Assembly (NCBI RefSeq): GCF_002265435.1
Contig: NZ_NOKQ01000187.1
Span: 62,001 to 126,000, forward strand
Reading direction: 5' to 3'
From: Tetzosporium hominis
GTDB lineage: Bacteria > Bacillota > Bacilli > Bacillales_A > Planococcaceae
DNA length: 64,000 nucleotides
The notes beneath the pieces were generated by a model that saw nothing but the letters and a program-made list of their open reading frames with translations, was not told the origin of the DNA and made no database searches. The translations under genes were made by a program, and so were the position numbers. Within the stretch, counting starts at the first letter, position 1. Each line of letters starts with the position of its first letter. Positions 26,371 through 35,298 of the stretch are shown here, one piece after another.

Positions 26371-27621
26371 TTACATTTTTTTGTGTCCTCCTAGAAGTGT
26401 AGCTCTGTAACGTGCCGTGCCATCCGCTGTGTAAGATACCGCCCGGAGTACAGCAGTCGATCCGTATTTACGTCGCAAGGCATCAATGGTTTTTCCAAGC
26501 CGTTGTTCGCGGACCTGTTGCTGATGTTGGAACAAATTGAGCTGCATGGACGTGTCTTCTTCAAGATTACTGACCGAGAGCGCTATGCGACGCACGGGGC
26601 TGCCATCGTAGAACGTATCCATCAAACGATCAAAAGCTGCATAGAGGACCGATGTGCGGTTTGTAGCTTCTTCTATAGAAAGAGACCGGCTAAACCCGCC
26701 GAACTTGCTGTAGCCGATACTCATATGCATCGTCCTGCCCACTTTACCGGCTTCTCGGAGGCGTCTCGCAACATCTTCTGTCATCTCCAGGACGACAGCC
26801 ATAGTTTCTTTTTTCGAGTTGTAGTCTCGAAATAAGATCTGTCCTTTACCGTAGCTCACCTGTCCTTCCATGATAGGTGCACCGACTTCCGAAAGGTCGA
26901 TTCCCCAAGCGTGATGGTAGAGCTGATTGCCCATCACACCAAATTTTTTCTCGAGCTGTTCTAAGGGCGTATGCGCCAGGTCTCCTACTGAAAAAATCCC
27001 CATCGCATGAAGCGTCGCTTCTAAACGGGTTCCAATCCCCCATACTTCTCGCAGAGGCGAAACTGGCCAGAGCTTGTTTGGTACATCTTCATAGGTCCAT
27101 TCTGCAATCCCTTTTTTCTTCGCTTCTAAATCAAGCGCAAGCTTCGATAGCAACATATTCGGGCCGATACCGATACTACATGGAACTTGAAATTGACGTT
27201 TTAAGTCGCGTTGAATTTTACGGGCAATGGTCCATGGGTCTCCCCAAAGAATTTCCGTTCCTTTTAAATCAATGAAGCTTTCGTCGATGCTGTAGACATG
27301 GATGGATTCCATTGGGACAAGTTGATTGAGATAGCGTGTGATCTCTGCTGAGATTTTGACATACAGCTCCATCTGTGGCTGGATGATGCGGATGTCGGGG
27401 TGGTTGGGGATTTCAAACAAGCGTGTCCCGGTCTTGACGCCGAAACGCTTTTTCATGGACGGAGAAGCAGCGAGTACAACACTTCCCTTCTGTTCTAAGT
27501 TGCCGACGATGGCAATGGCCTCTTTTTGGATGTCCAGGCCGTGGACAGCTGCAGAACAACTTGCAAAGAAGCTTTGCATGTCGATGCAAAGGATCGTGCG
27601 CGGTTCAAGAAGTTCATACAT
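26371..27621 (-). CDS. Y-family DNA polymerase, UvrX/YqjW type
   Basis: A 416-residue translesion polymerase of the UmuC-like Gram-positive group. Catalytic carboxylates are in LCIDMQSFFASC (about residues 11-22) and YSIDESFIDL (about 110). HhH region, little finger and a clamp-binding motif MQLNLF near residue 370 follow. A LexA box covers the promoter, so it should be SOS induced. The start at 27621 has AAAGGCGG upstream. This is the first of two Y-family polymerases in the window; the other (45.9 kb) is DinB-like. UvrX-type genes are often plasmid- or phage-borne; this one borders the accessory island. Confidence 0.88.
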   Translation of the reverse strand: MYELLEPRTILCIDMQSFFASCSAAVHGLDIQKEAIAIVGNLEQKGSVVLAASPSMKKRFGVKTGTRLFEIPNHPDIRIIQPQMELYVKISAEITRYLNQLVPMESIHVYSIDESFIDLKGTEILWGDPWTIARKIQRDLKRQFQVPCSIGIGPNMLLSKLALDLEAKKKGIAEWTYEDVPNKLWPVSPLREVWGIGTRLEATLHAMGIFSVGDLAHTPLEQLEKKFGVMGNQLYHHAWGIDLSEVGAPIMEGQVSYGKGQILFRDYNSKKETMAVVLEMTEDVARRLREAGKVGRTMHMSIGYSKFGGFSRSLSIEEATNRTSVLYAAFDRLMDTFYDGSPVRRIALSVSNLEEDTSMQLNLFQHQQQVREQRLGKTIDALRRKYGSTAVLRAVSYTADGTARYRATLLGGHKKM

Positions 27622-27650
27622 AGGGATTCCGCCTTTCTTTAGTTTTGTTT

Positions 27651-27673
27651 AGTATACAACGAACACTTGTTCT
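27651..27673 (-). promoter_or_regulatory. LexA (SOS) box over the uvrX-type promoter
   Basis: On the minus strand AGAACAAGTGTTCG (27660-27673) matches the Bacillus SOS box CGAAC-N4-GTTCG in all but the first base, and is followed by the -10 element TATACT (27651-27656). LexA bound here would block transcription. Confidence 0.85.
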
Positions 27674-27741
27674 TAATCTAGTGGGGAGTCAGTTTTGTAG
27701 AGGATTTTTTGCGGGTTTTATACTAGTCAAGAAAAGAAGAT

Positions 27742-27861
27742 CCCGGTGAGGTACCTGTCTTAGACTCAATTCTGGTAGTTGATGAGACTCAGTTCGAGAC
27801 AACGTCGAAGAAGTGTGGCTCTTCAACTACCGATTTAGAATTGTGGCTGTGACAGGCTCCG
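27742..27861. repeat. element A, left copy (120-bp inverted repeat)
   Basis: A 120-base segment present again, inverted, at 34152-34271 with about five substitutions and one indel by eye. It is itself a long imperfect palindrome: CCTGTC (27754) pairs GACAGG (27856), AATTCT pairs AGAATT, GGTAGTTGA (27774-27782) pairs TCAACTACC (27823-27831), and TTCGA pairs TCGAA at the tip. No protein is encoded. The bases from 27674 to 27741 hold nothing I recognise. Confidence 0.9.
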
Positions 27862-27897
27862 TATGATTTATACTTGGATAGACGTTCGATTCACAGC

Positions 27898-28195
27898 CTG
27901 AGGTTTGATTTTGTTAAAAGAAGTAAGAACCAGTAGTGGCCGATTCGCTCAAAAAGCGAATCGGCCACTACTCTTCTTCATTCTCTGTAAAATCAACCTC
28001 TGACAAAAGATAAAACCTCTAACCAAACTTTTCATTTAGAGGAAGTCGTGGAAAATCACAGTACCAGAGTCGGCTCTGCCTCTATCTTACATACTATGAT
28101 CTTCAAGCGTTCTCTCTACAACCGTTTTGGGGCGGGCTGTGCTGGGGCAAGGCCCGATGAAGAAAGTTTAAATTCAAAGTCTAGGACAGCGAGAA
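27898..28195 (-). repeat. element CB, copy 1 (inverted)
   Basis: A palindrome-rich segment of about 300 bases, a diverged copy of those at 34326 and 35299 but in the opposite orientation. Landmarks: a perfect 18-base hairpin at 27932-27949/27955-27972 with a five-base loop, an outer stem of GAGGTT-type ends, and a GC-rich block at 28131-28158. An apparent 73-codon frame across it (28048-28269) is not supported by a ribosome site or by the other copies. Confidence 0.85.
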
Positions 28196-28221
28196 ACTTC
28201 AAAGGGAATTGGTTGCATTGG

Positions 28222-28257
28222 AAAACAAAAAACCTATTGAGCAGAACGCTCAATAGG
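28222..28257 (-). terminator. terminator of the hsd operon
   Basis: A perfect ten-base stem, 28233-28242 with 28248-28257 (CCTATTGAGC against GCTCAATAGG), loop of five; the minus strand continues into a T-rich run. It is just past the stop of the 88-residue gene. Confidence 0.85.
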
Positions 28258-28265
28258 AAATATGG

Positions 28266-28532
28266 TTAGACTAAATCGGCAATATCGTTGAAATCTACAG
28301 TATGAGGTATTTCATCCGCATACATAAGATTTCTAACCATTGTCAAAAGATCCACGACATCTAAATCATGATATTCTTGACCTTCGGCATTCATCTCATA
28401 GGTAGGGATATTTCGAATTGTATAGACAGTACCTGAGATTGTCCAGGATAAGTCTTTTTTAACTGGCAAATCATGTGCCAATACATGTTCCTCCCCGACT
28501 ATTGATTCTCTAGGTATTGAAATTGTACGCAT
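28266..28532 (-). CDS. unrecognised 88-residue protein at the end of the hsd operon
   Basis: An 88-residue acidic protein with a beta-rich first half (RTISIPRESIVG, LSWTISGTVYTIRNIPTYEM) and a helical acidic second half (DLDVVDLLTMVRNLMYADEIP). I do not recognise the family. The start of the chain loosely recalls AbrB-type antitoxins, but that is too weak to name. It lies 105 bases downstream of hsdS on the same strand and just before a strong terminator, so it may be transcribed with the restriction genes. Its ribosome site is poor (GTGGTG). A small regulator, anti-restriction factor or antitoxin are all possible. Confidence 0.6.
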   Translation of the reverse strand: MRTISIPRESIVGEEHVLAHDLPVKKDLSWTISGTVYTIRNIPTYEMNAEGQEYHDLDVVDLLTMVRNLMYADEIPHTVDFNDIADLV

Positions 28533-28637
28533 CTTGTCACACCACTTAAATTAGCTAATTTAGGTAATTATAATACAAGGTAATCTCGAATTAATAATGA
28601 GAATCAATGTATGAGATGGATTTTAAATACTTTTAGC

Positions 28638-30044
28638 TTAAAATTTTATAAGTTGTTTTGTATAAGGTAGCAGTACTTCAATTTTATTGACAATTCTTTT
28701 TTGTTCTTCTAAAGGTGCAAGAGGTACAGGAATACTATTTAATTTTGCTTGATTCATCTTTGGTTGTGCAGTTCCAGTGACATACTTTGCTAAACTAATA
28801 GCATTTATATAATACATAACATATTCTAGAAGAACATAGTCACCACATCCAATAACATGAGCATGATTATTCACCCAATACTTACCATTAGCAATAAAAG
28901 CTATAGGCTTGCTTCTTGTTAATAAGTTTGCACCATCTTCACCAATTAACATCAATTTTTCATCGAATATATAATTATCAACTTTGTCAATTACTCCGGA
29001 AGCTCCATAGTAATCATATATCTTATCTAGTTTTTCTCTTTGAGATACAGATAAAGGAATTCTTTCAGAATCCCTATTGATCATTACATCTCCAAATCTA
29101 ACCCACTTCCAACTCTCCGGAATCTCAAATGGGATTTCATCCTCAGTGATTTCAGAAAGCACCTTAGTTTTCTTGATTCTGCCTTCCTCAATCAGTTTTT
29201 TCTTTTCATCTTGGATCTTCTTGTAAAGTTCTTCTGCTGTACCTTCCTCTGCGCGCTGTTCAACTAGTTTACCTTGGATAGCGTATTGCAAAATAGACTT
29301 TTGCATATCCTCCGGGAACTTTTTATTGAGCTTCACCACTTCGGAATATGCCTTACCATATTTATCAACGTAAGGCATGAGTTCTTCAATTTTTGCTAGA
29401 ATACGACTTTGCTCTTGAAGTGGTGGCAATGGAATTAATTGATTTTTAACCACCTCTCCAGTTATTGCTACAAAGGTAGAGCCTGTAGCTTTTTTTATAA
29501 AATCATTCTTAAATGCTCTAAGTATATATAAGACTAATTTGCTGTCCATGCTTGCTAATGTATTGATTCCACATAAGCCTCTTCCTATACAAATTTTTCT
29601 TTCTGTAATATTCACAATGCCTACAGGTGCTCTGACACATAAAAGAACTGTTCCTGGTTCTACTGTTTTAGTGGGTTTATTTGTTGTTTGATCAGATATT
29701 TGAAGATAATCGTTTCCGAAAAAAACTTTACCTTGATGGAATTCTAATCCAGATTGGTCTTTAAGAACACTGTTTCCCTTGGGGGATTGCCCCATAGTTA
29801 ATTCGAATAGATTACCTAACCTAACCCACTCCCAACTCTCAGGAATCTCAAAAGGGATTTCATCAGCTGATATTTCAGGAAGTGGTTTTTGCTTTTTGAT
29901 TTTCTTGTCTTTAATCAATTGTTCTTTTGCTGCTTCGATCTGTTGAAGCAGTTCTTTTGCCGTTCCTTCTTCTTCACGCTGTTCTACCAACTTGCCCTGA
30001 ATGGCAAATTGCAGAATGCTGTTTTTTAAGTCCTGTGCATTCAT
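28638..30044 (-). CDS. hsdS: type I restriction enzyme specificity subunit HsdS
   Basis: A 468-residue DNA-recognition subunit made of two similar halves. Each half has a helical spacer (SILQFAIQGKLVEQR / SILQYAIQGKLVEQR) leading to a PFEIPESWEWVRLG / PFEIPESWKWVRFG start of a target recognition domain (about 60-200 and 300-440). The two target domains differ, as expected for a bipartite recognition site. The spacers are so alike that a 44-base direct repeat exists in DNA. GGAGGT lies eight bases before the ATG at 30044, one base after the hsdM stop, so translation is coupled. The recognised sequence cannot be read from the protein. Confidence 0.93.
   Translation of the reverse strand: MNAQDLKNSILQFAIQGKLVEQREEEGTAKELLQQIEAAKEQLIKDKKIKKQKPLPEISADEIPFEIPESWEWVRLGNLFELTMGQSPKGNSVLKDQSGLEFHQGKVFFGNDYLQISDQTTNKPTKTVEPGTVLLCVRAPVGIVNITERKICIGRGLCGINTLASMDSKLVLYILRAFKNDFIKKATGSTFVAITGEVVKNQLIPLPPLQEQSRILAKIEELMPYVDKYGKAYSEVVKLNKKFPEDMQKSILQYAIQGKLVEQRAEEGTAEELYKKIQDEKKKLIEEGRIKKTKVLSEITEDEIPFEIPESWKWVRFGDVMINRDSERIPLSVSQREKLDKIYDYYGASGVIDKVDNYIFDEKLMLIGEDGANLLTRSKPIAFIANGKYWVNNHAHVIGCGDYVLLEYVMYYINAISLAKYVTGTAQPKMNQAKLNSIPVPLAPLEEQKRIVNKIEVLLPYTKQLIKF
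29098..29141. repeat. direct repeat inside hsdS (second half)
   Basis: 44 bases that recur at 29821-29864 with three substitutions. The distance of 723 bases is exactly 241 codons, so recombination between them would delete one target domain in frame. Confidence 0.85.
29821..29864. repeat. direct repeat inside hsdS (first half)
   Basis: Partner of 29098-29141; both encode the conserved ESW-WVR entry of a target recognition domain. Confidence 0.85.
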
Positions 30045-30045
30045 G

Positions 30046-31515
30046 TTATTTACCTCCAAGCATAGAGGTGATTTGTTCGAGTACGTGATCAATTTCTGCG
30101 TTTAGAGACGCTCGCTTCTCTTGGTATTCATGAATTAAATCCATAGGCTCAAGGATGATTTCTTCTTCATGAGGGAAACCGCAAAGGTCAATGTTGTAAT
30201 TTCTGTCTACAATTTGATCGACTGAATATTTCTTGGCTTTAGGGAAACCATCGACTTCAATTTCTTCTCTGTCGTTCCACCAAGCTAAAGTTTCGTCGAA
30301 GTGCTGTAATTTCATCGGTTTCGTTTTTGAAAAGTTTTTATAGCCTTCTGGCATGTCGACACGGTAGAACCAAGTCTCTTCTGTAGATTTTTTATTATCA
30401 AAGAATATAATATTCGTTCTGATGGATGTATACGGAGCAAAGACGCTATGAGGCATTCTGATAACCGTATGAACATTGAATTCGCTGAATAATTTTTTCT
30501 TGATGTTATATTTCGCGTTATCTGTTCCAAATAAGAATCCGTCTGGAATAATGACTGCTGCTCGGCCGTTCTTCTTCAAACGGTACATTATAACGTTCAT
30601 AAATAGATCGGCTGTTTCAGAGCTTCTTAGTTCTGACGGGAAATTGACTTTAACACTGTCTTTTTCACTTCCGCCATAAGGTGGATTCATCAAGATGACA
30701 TCAAAAGGCTCCATCTTGCGTAATTCTTTATAGTCGATTTCTAGCGCATTGCCATGAAGAATATTCGGATCATCGATATCATGAATGAGCATATTAGTTA
30801 CAGCAAGTAGATGTGGAAGTGCTTTCTTTTCAATTCCATAAACTGAATCGTTATAGAGTTTTCTGTTCTCTAAAGAATTTGATACTTGTGTTTCAAGGGC
30901 TGCGAGTGCAGAAGTTAAGAATCCACCTGTTCCACAAGCAAAATCACCAATTTTCTCTCCTAGCTTAGGGTCTACTACTTTTACCATGAAATCTGTTACA
31001 GCTCGTGGTGTATAGAACTCTCCTGCGTTACCTGCACTCTGTAAGTCTTTAAGGAATGATTCATAGATAGTACCGAACTCGTGGCGTTCTTTATACTCAG
31101 TGAAATCAATTTCATCAATGATATTGATTACTTGGCGAAGCAATACTCCGTCTTTTTGATAGTTGTTTGCGTCTTCAAATGCCGACTTCACAATGACTTG
31201 ACTCATTGGAGTCTCTTCATCAATTTCTAAGTTTTTAAGAGTAGGAAACAGTTGCGAGTTTACAAACTCAAGTAGAGCGTCCCCAGTTAACGCTTCGCCG
31301 TCTTTTAAATCGACAGCCCAATCTCGCCATTTCAGCCCTTCTGGAATAATTGAGTTGTAGTTATCGTCATAAAGCTCCCACGCTTCTTCTTTTGCATCGT
31401 ATATTTTTAGGAAAAGAATCCAAACGATCTGTTCAATTCTTTGAGCATCTCCATTAACACCTGAGTCATTGCGCATGACGTCTTGAATTCTCTTTACAAA
31501 GTTACTAACTGCCAT
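30046..31515 (-). CDS. hsdM: type I DNA methyltransferase subunit HsdM
   Basis: A 489-residue N6-adenine methyltransferase. An N-terminal helical HsdM domain is followed by the SAM-binding motif FACGTGGFLTSAL (about residue 190) and the catalytic NPPY in ILMNPPYGGSEKDS (about residue 277). GEFYTPRAVTDFMV is the usual family landmark. With HsdS it methylates the host recognition site; with HsdR it forms the restriction enzyme. The ATG at 31515 was chosen over an adjacent GTG; AGGTAGG lies upstream. It sits between hsdR (37-base gap) and hsdS (one-base gap). Confidence 0.95.
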   Translation of the reverse strand: MAVSNFVKRIQDVMRNDSGVNGDAQRIEQIVWILFLKIYDAKEEAWELYDDNYNSIIPEGLKWRDWAVDLKDGEALTGDALLEFVNSQLFPTLKNLEIDEETPMSQVIVKSAFEDANNYQKDGVLLRQVINIIDEIDFTEYKERHEFGTIYESFLKDLQSAGNAGEFYTPRAVTDFMVKVVDPKLGEKIGDFACGTGGFLTSALAALETQVSNSLENRKLYNDSVYGIEKKALPHLLAVTNMLIHDIDDPNILHGNALEIDYKELRKMEPFDVILMNPPYGGSEKDSVKVNFPSELRSSETADLFMNVIMYRLKKNGRAAVIIPDGFLFGTDNAKYNIKKKLFSEFNVHTVIRMPHSVFAPYTSIRTNIIFFDNKKSTEETWFYRVDMPEGYKNFSKTKPMKLQHFDETLAWWNDREEIEVDGFPKAKKYSVDQIVDRNYNIDLCGFPHEEEIILEPMDLIHEYQEKRASLNAEIDHVLEQITSMLGGK

Positions 31516-31552
31516 CACTTTAACCTACCTTATTTGCTTATTGTGTGTTTTC

Positions 31553-33925
31553 TTAGAAGTAATAAATTTCATTCTCTAATTCTTTGACTGCCTGCATGTA
31601 GCCTTTTTTGCCTCCAAAAGCTTTAACAATCTTCATCGGACTACCGATCTGTGCAAATTCTTTCAATTGCAAGACTTTAGTATCCTCTATCTCTTTGATT
31701 CCGTCATTGGCATACTTATCTAAAAGTGTTGAGATGACTTGTTGTGCCACATCCGAGTACTTATAAAGGTAATGACGCTTTTTTACATTTTCAGCCCGCT
31801 CTTTTTTTGTCAGTGGAGGCTTATCGTATGCCAAGTGACAAATAAGATCGAAGTCGTCTAATTCGGTTTTCCCTAGCTCTTCTCTAATTGCATCGAGTAG
31901 TACTCCGCTATCTTGCAGTTCATCAATGATGGCTTGCTTTTTCTCTGCAGCGCTCCACGTTCTTAAGAAGTCATCTAGTTGTGCGTAACGGTCGAGAATA
32001 TTTTTCTTCGTATAATCTGTGAGACTTTCCGTAATAAGCTTGCCATCCTTGTCGACATACTGAACTCTCTCGGAAAGGACACGTACAGTGACATCATTCA
32101 CATAATATTTACGAGGTTTATCTTCTTCATCATCAAAAGGCGGTGGATTCCTAGGATCATAATCGTCATCGTCTTCTTTAATTACTTCGGGAGTATCTCC
32201 CCCACCATCAATATCATCACCTTCAGTTGGAGCGTCAGGCTCGTCTATAGGGTCTTCTCCACCTAATTCAATAACTACTTCAGGTTTCCCATCAAAAGCA
32301 GGATCCGCAAAAAGACGACTCGAGTTACGGAAGTCCATGATTGTAAAGTATGTCTTTCCGTATTCTTCAAGAAGTCTCGTTCCTCGGCCAATAATCTGTT
32401 TGAATTCCGTCATGCTGTTGATATTGTTTTCTAGAACAATCAACTTACACATTTTGGCGTCGACACCAGTAGTCATAAGCTTACTTGTTACAGCAATAAC
32501 GGGATAGTCGCTTTCTTCGTCAATAAAATGTTCAAGTTGCGCCTTTCCTTCATCATTGTCCCCAGTAATCCGCATGATGTATTTATCGTTTTGAGCGTAC
32601 AAGTCTCTGTTCTCATTAATTAATGCCTGCCTCATCCGTTCAGCGTGTTCGATGTCCACACAAAAGACAATGGTTTTGCTAAATCTGTCGGTGTTCTTTA
32701 GAAACTCCGTGATTTTAGAAGCAACGACTCTTGTTCGATGATCGATAACAAGTTTTCGGTCAAAATCTTTTACATTGTATTCGCGATCTTCAATTTCGTG
32801 GCCATGCTTATCTACCTTTCCAACTTCAGGACGATATCCTTCTAAATCTTTGTCTAGACCTATACGAATAACTTTATATGGAGCTAAGAATCCATCATTG
32901 ATACCTTCTTTTAATGAGTATTCATAAATGGGTTCACCAAAATAAGTTAAACTCGATGCTTCTTTAGTTTCAACTGGTGTGGCCGTGCAACCTACATGTG
33001 TAGCTGATGAGAAATAATCAAGAACTTTTCTCCAAGCAGATTCTTCTTTCGCACTGCCTCTGTGACACTCGTCAATGACAATCAAATCAAAAAAGTTTGG
33101 CTGAAACTGTCTGAATGTCTCTTCTCCGTCATCACCCGTAAGCTGTTGATAGAGAGCCAAATAGATTTCATAAGAACTATCCAGGTTTTTTTTTTGAACT
33201 TTTGTCATCTTGCCACTGAACGGCTTAAAGTCTCCTGTAATTGTTTGATCAATCAAGACGTTGCGATCTGCTAAGAAGAGAATTCGTTTCTTTAAACCAG
33301 ACTTCCAAAGTCTATAAATGATTTGGAAAGTCATATAGGTTTTTCCGGTACCTGTGGCACTAACTAATAGTACACGGTCTTGCCCTTTAGCAACAGCGTC
33401 TACAGTACGATTAATGGCAACACGTTGATAATATCTTGGTGTCTTGTAATTGGGTACGTAATAATAAGGTTCTGTAATGACTTTTTCTTCAGCTTCATTG
33501 ATGTTCTTATCTTTTAAGTATCTTGAATACAATTCTTCAGGTGATGGAAATTCCTCTAATCGCAGTTCTTTAACTTCACCTGTAATTAAATTTTGTTCAA
33601 CAAAAGCATCTCCATTCGATGCGTAAACGTAAGGAATATCAAGTACTTTAGCATACTCGATAGCTTGTTGAAGACCAGCGCCAACTGAATGAGTGTTGTC
33701 TTTAGCCTCAATAATTGCTAATGGAAAATTACTTTTATAAGAAAGTAGATAATCCGCTCTTTTCTGTTTCCCTCTGGCTGTAACTTTCCCCCGAAGGATG
33801 ATTCTACCCGCAGTGAAAGCATATTCGAGACGGACTTGCTTTTTGATATCCCAACCCGCATTAGTGATTGCTGGCGTAATATATCTTGCTTTCATATCCT
33901 CTTCAGATAAATGTCTCTTGCTCAT
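31553..33925 (-). CDS. hsdR: type I restriction enzyme motor/endonuclease HsdR
   Basis: A 790-residue subunit with an N-terminal PD-(D/E)xK nuclease (Asp58, then Glu73-Ala-Lys75 in IIEAKDN), an SF2 translocase (Walker A SATGTGKT at 189-196, DECH at 285-288, and a later IIGRGTRL motif VI) and a C-terminal region resembling EcoEI-type R proteins. A strongly acidic, proline-bearing linker lies at about 560-605. It translocates and cuts unmodified DNA. The start at 33925 has AAAGGGGTTG upstream. First gene of the operon. No strong promoter was evident upstream, where 33926-34151 holds nothing recognisable. Confidence 0.93.
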   Translation of the reverse strand: MSKRHLSEEDMKARYITPAITNAGWDIKKQVRLEYAFTAGRIILRGKVTARGKQKRADYLLSYKSNFPLAIIEAKDNTHSVGAGLQQAIEYAKVLDIPYVYASNGDAFVEQNLITGEVKELRLEEFPSPEELYSRYLKDKNINEAEEKVITEPYYYVPNYKTPRYYQRVAINRTVDAVAKGQDRVLLVSATGTGKTYMTFQIIYRLWKSGLKKRILFLADRNVLIDQTITGDFKPFSGKMTKVQKKNLDSSYEIYLALYQQLTGDDGEETFRQFQPNFFDLIVIDECHRGSAKEESAWRKVLDYFSSATHVGCTATPVETKEASSLTYFGEPIYEYSLKEGINDGFLAPYKVIRIGLDKDLEGYRPEVGKVDKHGHEIEDREYNVKDFDRKLVIDHRTRVVASKITEFLKNTDRFSKTIVFCVDIEHAERMRQALINENRDLYAQNDKYIMRITGDNDEGKAQLEHFIDEESDYPVIAVTSKLMTTGVDAKMCKLIVLENNINSMTEFKQIIGRGTRLLEEYGKTYFTIMDFRNSSRLFADPAFDGKPEVVIELGGEDPIDEPDAPTEGDDIDGGGDTPEVIKEDDDDYDPRNPPPFDDEEDKPRKYYVNDVTVRVLSERVQYVDKDGKLITESLTDYTKKNILDRYAQLDDFLRTWSAAEKKQAIIDELQDSGVLLDAIREELGKTELDDFDLICHLAYDKPPLTKKERAENVKKRHYLYKYSDVAQQVISTLLDKYANDGIKEIEDTKVLQLKEFAQIGSPMKIVKAFGGKKGYMQAVKELENEIYYF

Positions 33926-34151
33926 TGGTTCAACCCCTTTACTTAGAAAACTGTAAGATTGACAAACCCCTTTAAAATTCATACTTCTTTAGAGACAGAC
34001 GTGCAAATAAGTTCATGATTTATGTACTCCCTTCCATTTTACCTATTTGGTAAGCGCTTTACTAGATGTAGCGAAGAATTTAGGTGGTTTTTGGAAAAGA
34101 TAGTATAGTAAGAGGCCTAGATATTTCTGGAACTTCGTAGTGTAAGTTATG

Positions 34152-34271
34152 CGGAGCCTGTCACAGCCACAATTCTAGATCGGCAGTTGAAGAGCCACAC
34201 TTCTTCGACTTCGTCTCGAACTGAGTCTCATCAACTACCAGAATTGAGTCTAAGACAGGCACCTCAACCGG
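34152..34271. repeat. element A, right copy (inverted)
   Basis: Inverted partner of 27742-27861, lying 226 bases upstream of the hsdR start. The same nested palindrome is preserved, including compensating outer arms. Together the two copies bracket the hsd operon. A 61-codon frame reading through it is not a gene. Confidence 0.9.
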
Positions 34272-34325
34272 GGTCTTTTCTTCTGGAGGAGTTTAGAGAA
34301 CACGGGATTGTGGTGGAATGCAGAA

Positions 34326-34650
34326 GTTTAATAATATCTTGGTGTTTGCAGCAAGCTTGCAGTCCTAGATAGTGATTATGAGCTTGAAAAATCGGGCCTT
34401 GCTCCAGCACAGCCCGCCTCTACCAAAATTTATAGAAAGATTACAAGATGGTTCTCGACATTTAGTAGAGGCAGGGCCGAATCTTGGATTAAGAGTTTCT
34501 ACAACTTCTCAGAAAAAAGAAATTGCGATATGAGTTTGATCCGTTTTTTGAGGTTGATTTTGCAGAGAACTAAGAAGAGCAGTGGCCGATTCGCTAAAAA
34601 AGCGAATCGGCCACTGCTGGTTTTTATTTCTTTTATCAAAATTGAACCTT
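34326..34650 (+). repeat. element CB, copy 2
   Basis: About 325 bases resembling copy 3 through most of its length. Order: AAGCTTGC palindrome, GTCCTAGA, a GC-rich hairpin near 34393-34420 (GGGC...GCCC), GCCTCTAC pairing GTAGAGGC, then the perfect 18-base hairpin 34578-34595/34601-34618 inside a longer outer stem. On the plus strand the hairpin is followed by a T-rich run. The bases 34272-34325 and 34651-34713 contain nothing I recognise. Confidence 0.88.
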
Positions 34651-34713
34651 GGAATGTTGGACAAAGCTTCTATCGTTTTAATTTAAATAACAGCAAGGTG
34701 ATTTAGAACGCAT

Positions 34714-35172
34714 TTACTTCGAGTAATTCTTAGTAAAGTATTCTTCGCCTTTCTCATCAACAATGATTCTTTCCCCAATTTTTTTGAATTTCATAGATAT
34801 GTCATTGTCTGCTGTGATGTGATACGTGTCACCTACTGTAGTGACATTTGTATTTTGGAATGCTTGAAAAACAGGCGGAATCTCGTATCCTTGTGCTTGG
34901 AAAACTAAGTCAATTGCTGTGGTTCTTTTGGTATCATAAGGACCTGAACCCGACAGAATCAATTCCCTATTTTCTACAATGATAAGTTGACCTCGATTGT
35001 TCGTGAAGCCACCGTCTTCAAAATCAGTAGCCTTTGCTTCATATTCAACTTCTGTGACAGCTGCGTCTTTACTAGTAGAGCTAGACGATTCGTTATCACT
35101 AACTGAAAAGCTACATCCACTTATTAAAACCAAAATGATCAAACACAGAAAGACTTTCATTTTCTTCACCAT
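34714..35172 (-). CDS. orphan lipoprotein of unknown function
   Basis: A 152-residue protein with a signal peptide and lipobox LISGCS, then a Ser-rich spacer and a mixed alpha/beta domain with no recognised motif (a central AIDLVFQAQGYEIPPVFQAF and an end KFKKIGERIIVDEKGEEY). It would be anchored outside the membrane. AGGGGG lies four bases before the ATG at 35172; the following GTG is a slightly better-spaced alternative. It stands alone between two direct copies of element CB. Function not known. Confidence 0.7.
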   Translation of the reverse strand: MVKKMKVFLCLIILVLISGCSFSVSDNESSSSTSKDAAVTEVEYEAKATDFEDGGFTNNRGQLIIVENRELILSGSGPYDTKRTTAIDLVFQAQGYEIPPVFQAFQNTNVTTVGDTYHITADNDISMKFKKIGERIIVDEKGEEYFTKNYSK

Positions 35173-35298
35173 CAGACCCCCTATAAACTCTACTGTGAAA
35201 CTTAAGATACGACTTTTCGTTGGTTATACTATCTATACGTTCCATATTTAGGTGGGTTTCAGTTATCGTTAAAATCCTGTAATTTACAGATTGTAAAG

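Noticed and set aside
28048-28269. 73-codon open frame on the plus strand
   Set aside because: It runs through element CB copy 1 and the hsd terminator, has no good ribosome site, and the other CB copies do not keep the frame.
34187-34372. 61-codon open frame on the plus strand
   Set aside because: It crosses element A and the spacer into CB copy 2; the left A copy does not encode a similar product.
28266-35172. Prophage or transposon with its own recombinase
   Set aside because: No integrase, transposase, capsid or portal gene is present in the window.
34997-35251. 84-codon plus-strand frame opposite the lipoprotein gene
   Set aside because: It is a shadow of the lipoprotein frame without a ribosome site or family pattern.
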